From Verrucomicrobiales bacterium (lineage in GTDB: Bacteria > Verrucomicrobiota > Verrucomicrobiia > Limisphaerales > J093), in the NCBI GenBank assembly GCA_015075445.1, contig JABTUJ010000020.1, positions 1 to 64,000 of the forward strand: a DNA stretch of 64,000 bases. The letters are read 5' to 3'. The position numbers and the translations under genes were made by a program. The notes under the pieces are model-generated. The model did no database searches. It saw only the letters and a program-made list of their open reading frames with translations, and was not told the origin of the DNA. Shown in pieces: positions 50,678 to 60,153 of this stretch. Position 1 is the stretch's first letter. The number at the start of each line of letters is the position of its first letter.

Positions 50678-53629
50678 ATGAAGTCGCGATTGCACCTGTT
50701 GGTGGGGTGGTTTGTGGCGGCGGGCTGGCTGGGCGCCGCGGGGATGGCGTTGGGGCAGACCACCAACGTCGTCAACGACGGCACCACGGTGGCCCAACTC
50801 ACGCTGCGAGCCAACCAGTTCGGGACCGGCAACCCGCCGGCCACACTGGTTCTCACGTCGGTAGAAGGCGAACTCGAGGCGGCGCAGTCGCCCGATTACA
50901 GCGATTTCCCGCTCCACGGCACGTGGTTCGACAACGGCGTTGCGCCGGCGTCGGAGACCTACACGGTGCTGGTGGATGCACGGCCCGTGGACGCGTATCC
51001 CGAATACGTGGTCGGGCTCATGGCGTGGTTCGACACGGCGTCCGGCAAGGGTCTCGCCTTCCGCGTGGTCCCGGGGACCTTCGGCTCTTTCCAGGTGGCG
51101 ACGGTTGATTTCACGGCCACGACGGCGGCCGAGAATGACTCGACGGCCGGCCTGTACCAACTGGACGGCACGCCCGCGGCAGCCGTGCTCGGCTCGGCCT
51201 GGGCCGGGCTGGGGGACTACACGGCGGGGGCGATGGCGACGCTCAGCCTGGAGGTCACCCCTCCGACCGCCGCGGACCTGGTGGTGGTGACCGATGCGAC
51301 GGCGCGGATCACGGCGCGCGTGGCGCAGGGCGAGGCGGGGTTCGTGGGGGATTCGATCCAGTTACTCACGACGCTGCCGGTGCCGGAGGTTCACCGGTTT
51401 GGCTACTTTGCGTCTTACGGAACGGTGTTGGTGCCGGGAAGCACGATCGGCTACCTCGACAACTTGCGGCTGGTGGGCGAACTGCGCATCGAGAACCAGT
51501 CGCCCGTGGTGGCCATCACCGCGCCCGCCAACGGGAGCCGCTTCGTGGTGCCCGCCACGGTGAGTGTGACGGTGGAGGCCAGCGATCCGGAAGGGCAGCT
51601 CAGTCGGATCGATCTTTATCAGGGGGGCGAAGTGGTGAGGACGGCGAACGCCTCGCCGGCGGTGTTCGCGTTCAGTGATCTGCCCGTGGGGACGCATACG
51701 TTCCAGGCGCGGGCCGTGGACGAGGCCGGGGCCGTGGGTGAATCCACACCGATCACGATCGAGATGCAGCCGAACCGGGTGCCGACTGTGGCGATCACGG
51801 CACCGGCCAACGGGAGCATCTACCTGGCACCGGCCCCGGTCACGGTCACCGTGGAGGCGAACGATCCGGAAGGACAGCTCGTGCGGGTGGACCTGTATCG
51901 TGGCGGCACGCTGGTGGGCACGGCAAACACCTCGCCGGCCAGTTTCCCCTTCAGCGACTTGCCGGCGGGCACCCACACGTTTGTGGCGCGGGCCCTCGAC
52001 GGAGCCGGGCAGACGGCAGAGTCGGCGCCGGTGACCATCGAGGTGCGGCCGAACCAGGTGCCGACCGTGGCCATCACGGCGCCGGCAGACGGGACGGTGT
52101 TCGTGATTCCGGCGACGGTTCAGGTGACGGTGCAGGCCAGCGATCCGGAGGGGCAGTTGACGCGCATCGAGTTGTACCGCGGGGACGTGCAGGTCGGGAC
52201 GGCCACCACTTCGCCCGCGAGCTTCACGTTCAGCGATTTGCCGGCCGGCGCGCATGTGTTTGTGGCGAAGGCCGTGGACGCTGCCGGCGGGACGGGCGAG
52301 TCGGCACCGGTGACCCTGCAGTTGCGGCCGCCGGACCTGCCGCCGGTGGTGGCGATCACGGCGCCCGCCAACGCCAGCAGCTTCGAGGTGCCGGCGACGG
52401 TGTTGGTGACGGTGGAGGCGACCGACGCGGAAGGGCAGTTGACCCGGATCGAGCTTTATCGGGACGGGGCGTTGGTCGGCACGCAGACGGCGTCACCGGC
52501 GAGTTTCCCAGTCAGTGGCCTTCCCGTGGGCACGTACACTTTTTTGGCCAGGGCGATGGATGCGGCCGGCGGCGTGGGCGAGTCGGCACCGGTGACGATC
52601 CAGATGCGCCCAGCGAACCAACTGCCGGTCGTGACCATCACCGCGCCGACGAACGGGAGCCGTTTCGCGGTGCCGGCCACCGTGACCTTCTCGGTGCAGG
52701 CGAGCGATCCGGAAGGACGGCTGAGCCGGGTCGAGCTCTATCGTGGCGGCGCCTTGGTGGGCACGCAGACGACGTCGCCGGCGGAGTTCGTGTTCAGTGA
52801 TCTGCCGGTGGGGACGCATGTGTTCCAGGCAAAGGCCGTGGACCAGGAAGGCGGGGTAGGGGAGTCGGCCCTGGTGACCATCGAGCTGACGTCTACGGCG
52901 GCAGCGCCGCGACTGACCGATCCGCGGGCGACGCCGAGTCCGGCGAACTTCCAGGAATTCCGGTTCACAGCCACGGGGCTTACCAGCGGCGAGTATCGGA
53001 TCGAATGGACCACCAACTTCACGACGTGGACCACGGAACGGACGGGCACGATCACGGGGGCGACGATGGAGTTCAGCTTCCCGCGCAGCACAACGGGCAA
53101 CCACCGGTTCTACCGGTTGGTGGTGGGGTCATCGGGCCCGGTAGAGCCCGAGCCGCGGCTGATCGGGCCGATGCCGTGGCCCAGCGCGGAGGATTTCCAG
53201 CAGTTCAAGTTCACCGCCACCGGGCTGACAAGCGGGACGTACCGGATCGAGGCCACGACCAACCTCACGTCCTGGGCGGTGCTGGATTCGGGACCGGTCA
53301 CGGGGACGACCATGGAGTTCCTGTTTCCGCGGAGCGCCCTGAGCACAACCTGGTTTTACCGGCTCGTGCTGGTGCCTGGTGGCACGGGTGAGATCACACC
53401 GGCGCGATTGGCCGGGCCCACCGCCGTGCCAGGTCGGCAGGATTTTCAGCGGTTTCAGTTCCGGGCCGACGCGCTGACGGGCGGGAGTTACCGGGTGGAG
53501 CAATCCACGAACCTGAGGGATTGGACGGCGGTGGGGAGCGGGCCGGTCGGCGGTGCCTCGCAGGCATTCGAGTTCCCGCGGGTGCCGGGAGCTGGCGCGG
53601 TGTTCTACCGGCTGGTCAGTTTGCCGTGA
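50678..53629 (+). CDS. Secreted multidomain Ig-repeat protein
   Basis: 983 residues with signal peptide (LHLLVGWFVAAGWLGAAGMALG). After a beta-rich N-terminal domain of about 240 residues come five tandem Ig-like domains of about 93 residues, each opening with a variant of PVVAITAPANGS and containing DPEGQL..RIDLY..G and an F-x-A-(R/K)-A-x-D segment. Three C-terminal repeats of about 80-85 residues follow (F.FTATGLTSG.YRIE.TTN...W, then MEFSFPRS..., FYRLV). No enzyme motif is seen; adhesion or extracellular scaffolding is likely. The downstream FHA-cyclase gene starts 20 nt after the stop, suggesting one transcript. Confidence 0.88.
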   Translation: MKSRLHLLVGWFVAAGWLGAAGMALGQTTNVVNDGTTVAQLTLRANQFGTGNPPATLVLTSVEGELEAAQSPDYSDFPLHGTWFDNGVAPASETYTVLVDARPVDAYPEYVVGLMAWFDTASGKGLAFRVVPGTFGSFQVATVDFTATTAAENDSTAGLYQLDGTPAAAVLGSAWAGLGDYTAGAMATLSLEVTPPTAADLVVVTDATARITARVAQGEAGFVGDSIQLLTTLPVPEVHRFGYFASYGTVLVPGSTIGYLDNLRLVGELRIENQSPVVAITAPANGSRFVVPATVSVTVEASDPEGQLSRIDLYQGGEVVRTANASPAVFAFSDLPVGTHTFQARAVDEAGAVGESTPITIEMQPNRVPTVAITAPANGSIYLAPAPVTVTVEANDPEGQLVRVDLYRGGTLVGTANTSPASFPFSDLPAGTHTFVARALDGAGQTAESAPVTIEVRPNQVPTVAITAPADGTVFVIPATVQVTVQASDPEGQLTRIELYRGDVQVGTATTSPASFTFSDLPAGAHVFVAKAVDAAGGTGESAPVTLQLRPPDLPPVVAITAPANASSFEVPATVLVTVEATDAEGQLTRIELYRDGALVGTQTASPASFPVSGLPVGTYTFLARAMDAAGGVGESAPVTIQMRPANQLPVVTITAPTNGSRFAVPATVTFSVQASDPEGRLSRVELYRGGALVGTQTTSPAEFVFSDLPVGTHVFQAKAVDQEGGVGESALVTIELTSTAAAPRLTDPRATPSPANFQEFRFTATGLTSGEYRIEWTTNFTTWTTERTGTITGATMEFSFPRSTTGNHRFYRLVVGSSGPVEPEPRLIGPMPWPSAEDFQQFKFTATGLTSGTYRIEATTNLTSWAVLDSGPVTGTTMEFLFPRSALSTTWFYRLVLVPGGTGEITPARLAGPTAVPGRQDFQRFQFRADALTGGSYRVEQSTNLRDWTAVGSGPVGGASQAFEFPRVPGAGAVFYRLVSLP

Positions 53630-53649
53630 CCCGGTGCGGGAGTGCGGCC

Positions 53650-54519
53650 ATGTCTGAGACACCGGCCAACATCGCCTGGATCGAGAAACCAGACGGCGAG
53701 CGGGTGGTCGTGGGGGGGAATCTGGCGTTGGGCCGGACGGTCGGAAGCGACCTGGTCTTGCCAGACGAGCGGGTTTCACGGCGGCACGCGATTGTCCACG
53801 CCCAGGGCCAGTCGGAGTTCTGGCTGGTGGATCACGGGAGTCGGAACGGCACGTATGTGAACGACCGCCGCGTGCTGCAGCCTTGTCGGCTGCGGGACGG
53901 CGATCGGATCCGGATCGGCCCGTTCGTGCTGACGTTCCGGCAGGCGGGCGAGTCGGGGGTCGCGTCGGTTCCGGAGACGGGCAGCACCGTTCACACGTTG
54001 GTCGATATGCAATCCGCGCCGTGCTGGCTGCTGGTGGCCGACGTGCAGGGGTCCACCCAACTGGCGCAGTCGGTGCCTCCCGATGCGTTCGCCAAGCTGT
54101 TGGGCGGGTGGTTCAAGCGGTGTCAGAAGCTGGTGGAGACAAGCGGCGGCACGGTGAACAAGTACCTGGGCGACGGTTTTCTGGCGTTCTGGCGGTCAGC
54201 GGCGACGCCGGTGGCCGCCGTGAGCATGACGATCCGGGATTTGCACCAACTCCAGCAGGCGGGGCGGCTGCCCTTCCGGTTCGTGGTGCATCACGGCGGC
54301 GTATTGCTGGGCGGGGCCGGCACGATGGGGGAAGACTCGTTGTCCGGTCCCTCGGTGAACTTCGTGTTCCGGCTCGAGAAAGTGGCGGGAACGCTCGGTG
54401 AACCCTGTGTGGTCAGCGCGGCCGCCGCGGAGCAGTTCGAGGGTGCGGTACAGTTGCGCGCGCTCGGAGCGCATCCGGTCCCGAGCTTCGAGGGGGAACA
54501 CGCACTTTTCGGGCTCTGA
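53650..54519 (+). CDS. FHA domain-adenylate/guanylate cyclase fusion
   Basis: 289 residues. Residues 20-98 are an FHA phosphothreonine-binding domain (GRTVGSDLVLPDERVSRRHAI; S43, R44-R45, H46; GSRNGTYVN). Residues of about 122-285 are a class III nucleotidyl cyclase catalytic domain: VADVQGSTQLA with metal ligand D131 and KYLGDGFLAFW with D175, both metal-binding aspartates present. The protein would make cAMP or cGMP; base-specifying residues were not resolved. No membrane helix, so cytoplasmic. It follows the Ig-repeat gene by 20 nt. Ser/Thr-kinase signalling is therefore likely in this organism, but the only kinase-like sequence in the window is a pseudogene. Confidence 0.9.
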   Translation: MSETPANIAWIEKPDGERVVVGGNLALGRTVGSDLVLPDERVSRRHAIVHAQGQSEFWLVDHGSRNGTYVNDRRVLQPCRLRDGDRIRIGPFVLTFRQAGESGVASVPETGSTVHTLVDMQSAPCWLLVADVQGSTQLAQSVPPDAFAKLLGGWFKRCQKLVETSGGTVNKYLGDGFLAFWRSAATPVAAVSMTIRDLHQLQQAGRLPFRFVVHHGGVLLGGAGTMGEDSLSGPSVNFVFRLEKVAGTLGEPCVVSAAAAEQFEGAVQLRALGAHPVPSFEGEHALFGL

Positions 54520-54690
54520 CCCATTGCGCTCCTCGGATGCCGGCCAAGGATGCCGCGCGTCGGCCATCGGTCCGGCGCCGTCTGGGTGCCTTGACCCGGG
54601 CCACCGTGGAGCCGTGGGGAAGGATCGGATGGGCAGGACCGACACAGCCGGTTTCCAGCCGGTTCACCCGAGGATGGGGCGGGGGATGCG

Positions 54691-56544
54691 TCAGGGTGGC
54701 AGGTCGAGGTCGAAGGTCAACTGCTCGGCCATGCGGCGCAGGTTGATGATCCGGCGGGCGGTCGCGGCCCGGCAGCGGTAGAAGCGTGCGTCGCTCGCCG
54801 GCAGCCAGACCGTGACGGTGTGTCCCGTCACATGCACGGTTGGGTCCGGTGCAAAGGGGCCATCCACCGCGGGCGCCGACTCGACCCCCACACAGTCCGC
54901 CGCCGGCGAGGCAAACATCAGGTAGTTCTGGAGTATCGCGGCGTCGGCGGACCCGGTGGTCCATTGCCTTAAGCGCAACGTCTCCGGCCCGCTGAGCCGG
55001 ACCTTCACCGGCTGGCCGGCGGCATCCGTCAGCGGCACGTTGCAGTACTCGAACCCGCTGCGTCTGGCCACGAACCACCCCAACTCCGTCACGACTTCGC
55101 CGCCTTCGGGGGTCCGCGTCACCCGTTCGAGGGTCGCTTCCGCCCGGTCGAGGTTCAGCACCGCCACGCGCAGATACACCGTGTAGTCACCGGGGCCAAA
55201 GGTGCGGGTGTACACCAGGTATTCGCCGGCCTCGATCTCATGCACGTCGTAATCGAAGACCTCGGCCGATTCGTCACCCGCTGCGACAAACCACGGCCGC
55301 CGGTAGTCGAGGCTCCGTTTGATCCCCACTGGATCGGCCGGCCGATAGCCCGAGCCGCCGGCACTGATTCGCATGTCCCGATAATCGATACCCGACACGC
55401 CCACCTGACCGGGATACGCGGTGTGGGTCGGGCCGGCGCTTTCCGCGAGGAGTCGCGGCAGGTCGAGGAACTTGCCCCCGCCGAAATTGTAATCCTCACT
55501 TTCAATCACGCGGCTGGACGCACAGAAGGTGTCGAAGCGCAGGAAAAACACGTTCGAGGCCTGATTCGCGTCCAAGGCGACAAGCCGGACCGTGTAATTG
55601 GTGTTGGGCCTCAGGTTGGCCAGGCAATTTGCCTGCAGGGTCTTCCCCTGCGTGCCCGTGACCGGACCAATGGCTTGGGCGGAAAACGGTCCGTCGGTGA
55701 ATCCCGCGATGCCTTCCGCCGTCTCGCCCCACCAAGGCTGGTCATCCGTGGCGTGCAGGATGAACCGGGTGTCCAACGGGACAAAGCTGGCGGTGTTCGT
55801 GGGGGTGATGCCGTGAAAGACCGGCCGGAGATTGGCTGGGACCGGTGTGTTGACCTCCGTTTGGTCAACGAAAACCTGCACGCTCTCGGTCACCGCCGCG
55901 TCGCCCTCCCAATACCCGAACAAGGCGAACTGGCCCGAGCCGAGCCACGGCGGCGCCGTATCGCCAAAAACCCGGTCGAACAGCACAGCGTCACCGGCTT
56001 CGCGGTCCAGCACTTGCGCCCGGACCGTGACGTTGACGTTCCCGGTCGTCAGCGACAGTGCGAGGGTGACGTCCTCCTGCTTGAGCGGGACGGGTGGGTT
56101 TTCGCGCGTGTAGTAATCGCCGAGGGCCCTGCCGACACGAACTTCGGTGGCGGATTTCGCGATGAAATAGCCGGCGAAGTGGGAGAGCGGCGCGTTGTCC
56201 GGCACCCAGGCCAACACAGCGAAGGCCTTCGGGTGCGTGGTACCGGCGAGAGTCGCCCGCAGCTCCAACGGCTGGCCCGGCTCGAGCACCATGCGCTCAC
56301 CCGCGCGGGAAGTGGCAACGAAGACCGGCCCCTGCGCCCGGCCGGCCGGGACATCGAAGGTGAGCACGCCGAAACCTTCGGAGACACCGCCGCCCAGACC
56401 CGTCACGAAATCGAACCAGCCGGTCCTGACGCCGTCGTCGAAGTCGTCCAGGACACGGGCGAAGGACAGGGAGCCACAGCACCCGACAAGGGCGAGCCAG
56501 AGGGCCGCGCGCCGTCTCATGATCCGCGACATCGAGGATTTCAT
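54691..56544 (-). CDS. Secreted beta-rich protein of unknown function
   Basis: 617 residues with signal peptide (RRRAALWLALVGCCGSLSFARV). N-terminal beta-sandwich (VLDDFDDGVRTGWFDFVTGL...), with strand-rich regions throughout. The C-terminal part (RVIESEDYNFGGGKFLDLPRLL, SGIDYRDMRISAGGSGYRPADPVGI, EAGEYLVYTRTFGPGDYTVYLRVA) is the pattern of the carbohydrate-binding-like domains often found in exported Verrucomicrobiota proteins. No catalytic motif. A TAGTGA hexamer lies 7 nt before ATG 56544. The gap to 54519 holds nothing notable. Confidence 0.75.
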   Translation of the reverse strand: MKSSMSRIMRRRAALWLALVGCCGSLSFARVLDDFDDGVRTGWFDFVTGLGGGVSEGFGVLTFDVPAGRAQGPVFVATSRAGERMVLEPGQPLELRATLAGTTHPKAFAVLAWVPDNAPLSHFAGYFIAKSATEVRVGRALGDYYTRENPPVPLKQEDVTLALSLTTGNVNVTVRAQVLDREAGDAVLFDRVFGDTAPPWLGSGQFALFGYWEGDAAVTESVQVFVDQTEVNTPVPANLRPVFHGITPTNTASFVPLDTRFILHATDDQPWWGETAEGIAGFTDGPFSAQAIGPVTGTQGKTLQANCLANLRPNTNYTVRLVALDANQASNVFFLRFDTFCASSRVIESEDYNFGGGKFLDLPRLLAESAGPTHTAYPGQVGVSGIDYRDMRISAGGSGYRPADPVGIKRSLDYRRPWFVAAGDESAEVFDYDVHEIEAGEYLVYTRTFGPGDYTVYLRVAVLNLDRAEATLERVTRTPEGGEVVTELGWFVARRSGFEYCNVPLTDAAGQPVKVRLSGPETLRLRQWTTGSADAAILQNYLMFASPAADCVGVESAPAVDGPFAPDPTVHVTGHTVTVWLPASDARFYRCRAATARRIINLRRMAEQLTFDLDLPP

Positions 56545-56625
56545 ACGCCCGTCACTACCGCGTTTCGCCGTACCTGCCCTCTGCGGGGCACCCTGCCCTC
56601 GGGGATTCTCCTGAACACCTTGCTG

Positions 56626-57504
56626 TCAGCGCAGTTCAGTCATCCTCCGGGTTACCCACTCGTAATCCCGCCGGTCTTCAGTCTGGCCGGAGTGGATGCG
56701 GTCTTGCCAGTGATCGTAGAGCACCGATTGCTTCGTTCCTGGCACCACCCATTTCTTGATGATGGCGTGACCATCGGCAAACAACAGAGTCGCCGCACCA
56801 TCATGCTGACTGCCAACGAGATCCGCACCCCACCATACCCTGTCTTTCAAGAAAAGTTCTGGTGGCAAGGTGAAAAAACCGTCGCGGATGGCATCAGGAT
56901 GCTCGTCCGTGACGACCCATACCTCCGAAGGTGAGAGCAGCCCGGAGAAGTCGCCCATCCTTAGGTAATAGCGCCACCGGAGCGAACGCTTTTGGTCGCC
57001 TGGAACAAGGCCCGCCGTGTCGCCCAGGTACTCGTTCATGGCAACGCTGTAAATGCGCTCTTGCCAACCCAAGGCCCGTTGGTTGGGTGCGACAAAGTTG
57101 TCAGCCGGACACTTGTAGGGTTTGGGCGAATAGCCTAAATACGGCGCCAAAGGGGCATGAACGTCCGCGGTCAAGAGCGTGGAATTGGTGTTGTCTGGGG
57201 TATCCCACCAATCGAGCCAGCCGCTGATCCAACTCCACACAAAATCAGGTGTGTGACCGAAGTCGCTATGGGAGCTATTGAGGACGAGCCGGCCGCTGTG
57301 ATCGTCGGCATACATCAACCACGCTAGTCCCAACTGCCGCTTGGTGCCGAGACACTCAACCGCCCTGGCCTTGGCCTTGGCCCGTGACAAGGTCGGCAGA
57401 ATCAGGGAGGCCAAAATGGCGACGATCGCCAGGACCACCAGCAGTTCGACCAAGGTAAACGCCACGCGGCGTAACGCGATTTGTCCAGGACTTGATGGCA
57501 TCAT
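56626..57504 (-). CDS. Pseudopilin (type II secretion/type IV pilin-like)
   Basis: 292 residues from ATG 57504; a GTG at 57519 would add five. Prepilin site RRVAFTLVELLVVLAIVAILASLIL with cleavage after Ala (the -1 residue is usually Gly) and conserved Glu at +5. Then come AKAKARAVECLGTKRQLGLAWLMYADDHSG, the consensus of this Verrucomicrobiota paralogue family, and the C-terminal loop HDGAATLLFADGHAIIKKW. Probably an unlinked minor pilin-like secreted protein. The base composition looks less GC-rich than its neighbours, as in the adjacent FG-GAP gene. Confidence 0.9.
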   Translation of the reverse strand: MMPSSPGQIALRRVAFTLVELLVVLAIVAILASLILPTLSRAKAKARAVECLGTKRQLGLAWLMYADDHSGRLVLNSSHSDFGHTPDFVWSWISGWLDWWDTPDNTNSTLLTADVHAPLAPYLGYSPKPYKCPADNFVAPNQRALGWQERIYSVAMNEYLGDTAGLVPGDQKRSLRWRYYLRMGDFSGLLSPSEVWVVTDEHPDAIRDGFFTLPPELFLKDRVWWGADLVGSQHDGAATLLFADGHAIIKKWVVPGTKQSVLYDHWQDRIHSGQTEDRRDYEWVTRRMTELR

Positions 57505-57558
57505 GGTTCGGTGGCACACGCAGAGCCGGTGAACCGAGTCCGCAGGGCGAGTTCGGGA

Positions 57559-59619
57559 TTATTCGCTCCAGTAACTGGCAGTGACGGTACCGCCACCGTC
57601 AGCGTCCGGGGCCCCGACGATGATGCCCGGGGTCCGGTAAAGCACCCGGTAGCTGTAGGCAACACTCCAACCGTTGTGGTCGTAAGAATCCGTACCGACC
57701 ACGATCGCATCCAGCGACGGATTGTCATTGTACACACCCCGGTAGAACCAAGCCTGTCCATTATCGGTCAGGCTCAGTGTGGTTGTGTCGTAGTATGGTC
57801 CACCGATGACCAAATCCGAAATGAAATCCTCACCGTCTACGGGACCTCCTGCCACACTGTAGCCCATCTGCGCGTTAGCTTGGTTGCTTTCAACTGTCCA
57901 GGATGCAGTCGTGGTGATCCCGTTTGATGTTCCCAGGAAAAGATACGCCTTTCCTTCGTTGGATTGGCCGTTGTCGTGTAGAGGTGCCCCGACCAGCACG
58001 TCGCCGTAACCATCTCCATCAGTATCGCCGAGGGCCGCAACGCTGAAACCAAACTGATCGCCGTTGCCCGATCCGTAGAGCGTGGTCACGCTCGCGCCAA
58101 AGCCGTTTTGCGAACCGAAACAAACACACACGGCTCCGGTAGTGCTTCCCCCAGAACTCCAGTTCGGTGCTCCGACCACAAGGTCCGCAATGCCGTCTCC
58201 GTTTATGTCGTCGTTACCGACCGGCCAAACCGCGGTTCCACCCAGTCCGAATCCGAAACGCGAACCACCGGAACCAAACAACGTGTTTAGATAGCTCGGT
58301 CCATTTGAACCTCCCGCGTAGACGTAGACAATCCCTGTGTCGTTCGCGCCGTTGTAGTCGTAGTCAGGAACACCAAAGGCAAGTTCGTCGAAGTTGTTGC
58401 TGTTGATGTCATCGATTCCGGTAACACTCCAGCCCGCGTGTGCGTAATTCTGACTCACGTAGGCCGTCCAGACGGGGCTGCTTCCGAGACCGCTCGAGCT
58501 CCCGACAAAGACGTACACTTTGCCGTTGTCGTAGTAACCACCACTGTCGTAGTAAGGTGCGCCAATGATGATGTCGTCGTAGGCGTCGCCGGCGACGTTC
58601 CCGCAACCGGCAACGCTCCAACCGAAATACCCGTATGCTTGATCGCCTTCCTTGGTCCACGTGGGGTTATTCGGCAAGACCGTCCCATCAAAATAGACAA
58701 AGACTTTGCCGGCATTGGCGTATTGGCCCGTGTCGAAATAGGGCGCCCCGATCACCAGGCCCACCGGCTCGCTTCCTTGGCCGATCCTCCCCGAGTACGA
58801 AACAGTAAAACCGAACTTGGCGCCCGACTGGGTTTCGGTCTCACCCCACTCGACATACAGAGGGTCAATTAGAACGGGATACGCCGCGTCGGCATCTTGG
58901 ACGAGAATCGCGAAACGCTCCTCGTCCAACCTAGCCATCTTGGCACTTAAGGAACGTTGGCTGGCATCCCAGACGTTGAGATCCCAATAGCGGGCCACTT
59001 GCTTGCCCGACGCGTTAACGAACGAGACCGCGTTCTCGGCTTCGTTGACGGTGAACGCCAGTGCCTCGCTTTGGACTTCGAGAACCAACTGCAACGGTCC
59101 CTCGCCTTCGGGTCGGTTCAGGACCCAGAAGTTCTGCCGCAGTCCGTCTTTGTCGTTGGTGTATTCCATCGTTAGCCCGGTCGCGTCCACGAAAGCCGCG
59201 TTCCGCTCCACGGTCCAACGCCCGCTTTCCACACCACGAGCAAAGGCAGCAGATTTGCCGAAGGACTGCAAGCGCATCGTCATTTCCCACGGCTTGGCGT
59301 TTCCCTCGCCGAAGTCGCGCGGCTCGACCGCGAAGCCATCGTTGAAAAGCGTGAAGCGCAGGTTTTGCGCCCGGTTGGCGGCCTTGTACACCGCCTGGTC
59401 TTCCACCCAGCGGATGTTGTATTCCGACCGCTCGATGTGCCCGAAAACAGCGGCCGTGAAGTTGGTGTCCTGCGCCAGTTGGCCCGCGCTAGCCGTCCGG
59501 GCACCGACCAGTGAACCCGCACAGCCCACCAGTGTGGCAACGGCCAAGGTCCCGAGCCCGCGGACGAGTCCGTCCGATTGGACAGGCTGTGCCGGGCAGC
59601 GGTTGTTTGAGCTGGTCAT
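57559..59619 (-). CDS. Exported FG-GAP/integrin-like beta-propeller protein
   Basis: 686 residues with a hydrophobic signal region (GLGTLAVATLVGCAGSLVGARTASA). Residues of about 45-250 form a unique domain. From about 270 seven FG-GAP blades follow, such as FGWSVAGCGNVAGDAYDDIIIGAPYYDSG, HAGWSVTGIDDINSNNFDELAFGVPDYD and FGFSVAALGDTDGDGYGDVLVGAPLHDNG, with Ca2+-binding DxDxDG loops typical of integrin alpha N-termini. Surface binding is likely. The GC content seems below that of flanking genes (by eye, not computed), compatible with recent transfer. Confidence 0.88.
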   Translation of the reverse strand: MTSSNNRCPAQPVQSDGLVRGLGTLAVATLVGCAGSLVGARTASAGQLAQDTNFTAAVFGHIERSEYNIRWVEDQAVYKAANRAQNLRFTLFNDGFAVEPRDFGEGNAKPWEMTMRLQSFGKSAAFARGVESGRWTVERNAAFVDATGLTMEYTNDKDGLRQNFWVLNRPEGEGPLQLVLEVQSEALAFTVNEAENAVSFVNASGKQVARYWDLNVWDASQRSLSAKMARLDEERFAILVQDADAAYPVLIDPLYVEWGETETQSGAKFGFTVSYSGRIGQGSEPVGLVIGAPYFDTGQYANAGKVFVYFDGTVLPNNPTWTKEGDQAYGYFGWSVAGCGNVAGDAYDDIIIGAPYYDSGGYYDNGKVYVFVGSSSGLGSSPVWTAYVSQNYAHAGWSVTGIDDINSNNFDELAFGVPDYDYNGANDTGIVYVYAGGSNGPSYLNTLFGSGGSRFGFGLGGTAVWPVGNDDINGDGIADLVVGAPNWSSGGSTTGAVCVCFGSQNGFGASVTTLYGSGNGDQFGFSVAALGDTDGDGYGDVLVGAPLHDNGQSNEGKAYLFLGTSNGITTTASWTVESNQANAQMGYSVAGGPVDGEDFISDLVIGGPYYDTTTLSLTDNGQAWFYRGVYNDNPSLDAIVVGTDSYDHNGWSVAYSYRVLYRTPGIIVGAPDADGGGTVTASYWSE

Positions 59620-59695
59620 AACTCACTCCTTTCCTGTCTTTCGATTCTATGTCCGTTTCCACGCTGCAGCGCTCGCACATAACCCCACTCATGTC

Positions 59696-59747
59696 AAGGT
59701 ACCCAACCTAAAGTATAGGAACACCTTACAACTGTTTTGGGTACCTT
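59696..59747. repeat. 11-bp inverted repeat around an AT-rich segment
   Basis: AAGGTACCCAA (59696-59706) and TTGGGTACCTT (59737-59747) are exact reverse complements with a 30-nt AT-rich loop. It lies at the upstream edge of the lower-GC patch, in the 534-nt gap before the TlpA-type gene; otherwise the gap shows only the hairpin listed next and no convincing gene. Confidence 0.6.
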
Positions 59748-60063
59748 TTGTGAACACGTCAACCCCTCTCCACAGGACGTTCTCCTCTTGAGGGGAATCA
59801 ACGATGGCGTCAAAGCCTGGCACGACCGTCCTCAACGAGTCGGTGGCCTTCAAGCGCTCGAAAGACCAGGTCTCCCTCTGCTACGGCACGGCGACGTCGG
59901 GTCAGATCGTGCGGTGCTACAGCAACGCGATCAGCGCCGTCCCGGAGCCTCTGTGTGCCGAGTTGCGGTTGGTTCTCGAGGCGGTCGGGTCCACCTCAAT
60001 TCCACGGGGACAGGAATCCTGAGCGCGCGGAACCGGGGGTGGCGGGAGCAAACTCGGGTCGGG

Positions 60064-60087
60064 GGGCCGGGCGGGGTCGCCCGGCCC
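60064..60087. terminator. Strong GC hairpin downstream of the TlpA-like gene
   Basis: GGGCCGGGCG and its exact complement flank a GGGT loop. About 70 nt after the minus-strand stop at 60154. There is no T-run, so it could be a repeat rather than a factor-independent terminator. Confidence 0.35.
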
Positions 60088-60153
60088 AGCGCCCGGGGCG
60101 GGCGCGGTCCCCAGCAAGAGAGGGGGGCGGGTGCGGTGCCCAGCGAGAAGGGC

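Noticed and set aside
59804..60022. Possible 72-residue gene on the plus strand
   Set aside because: No recognisable domain and located between two structured repeats.
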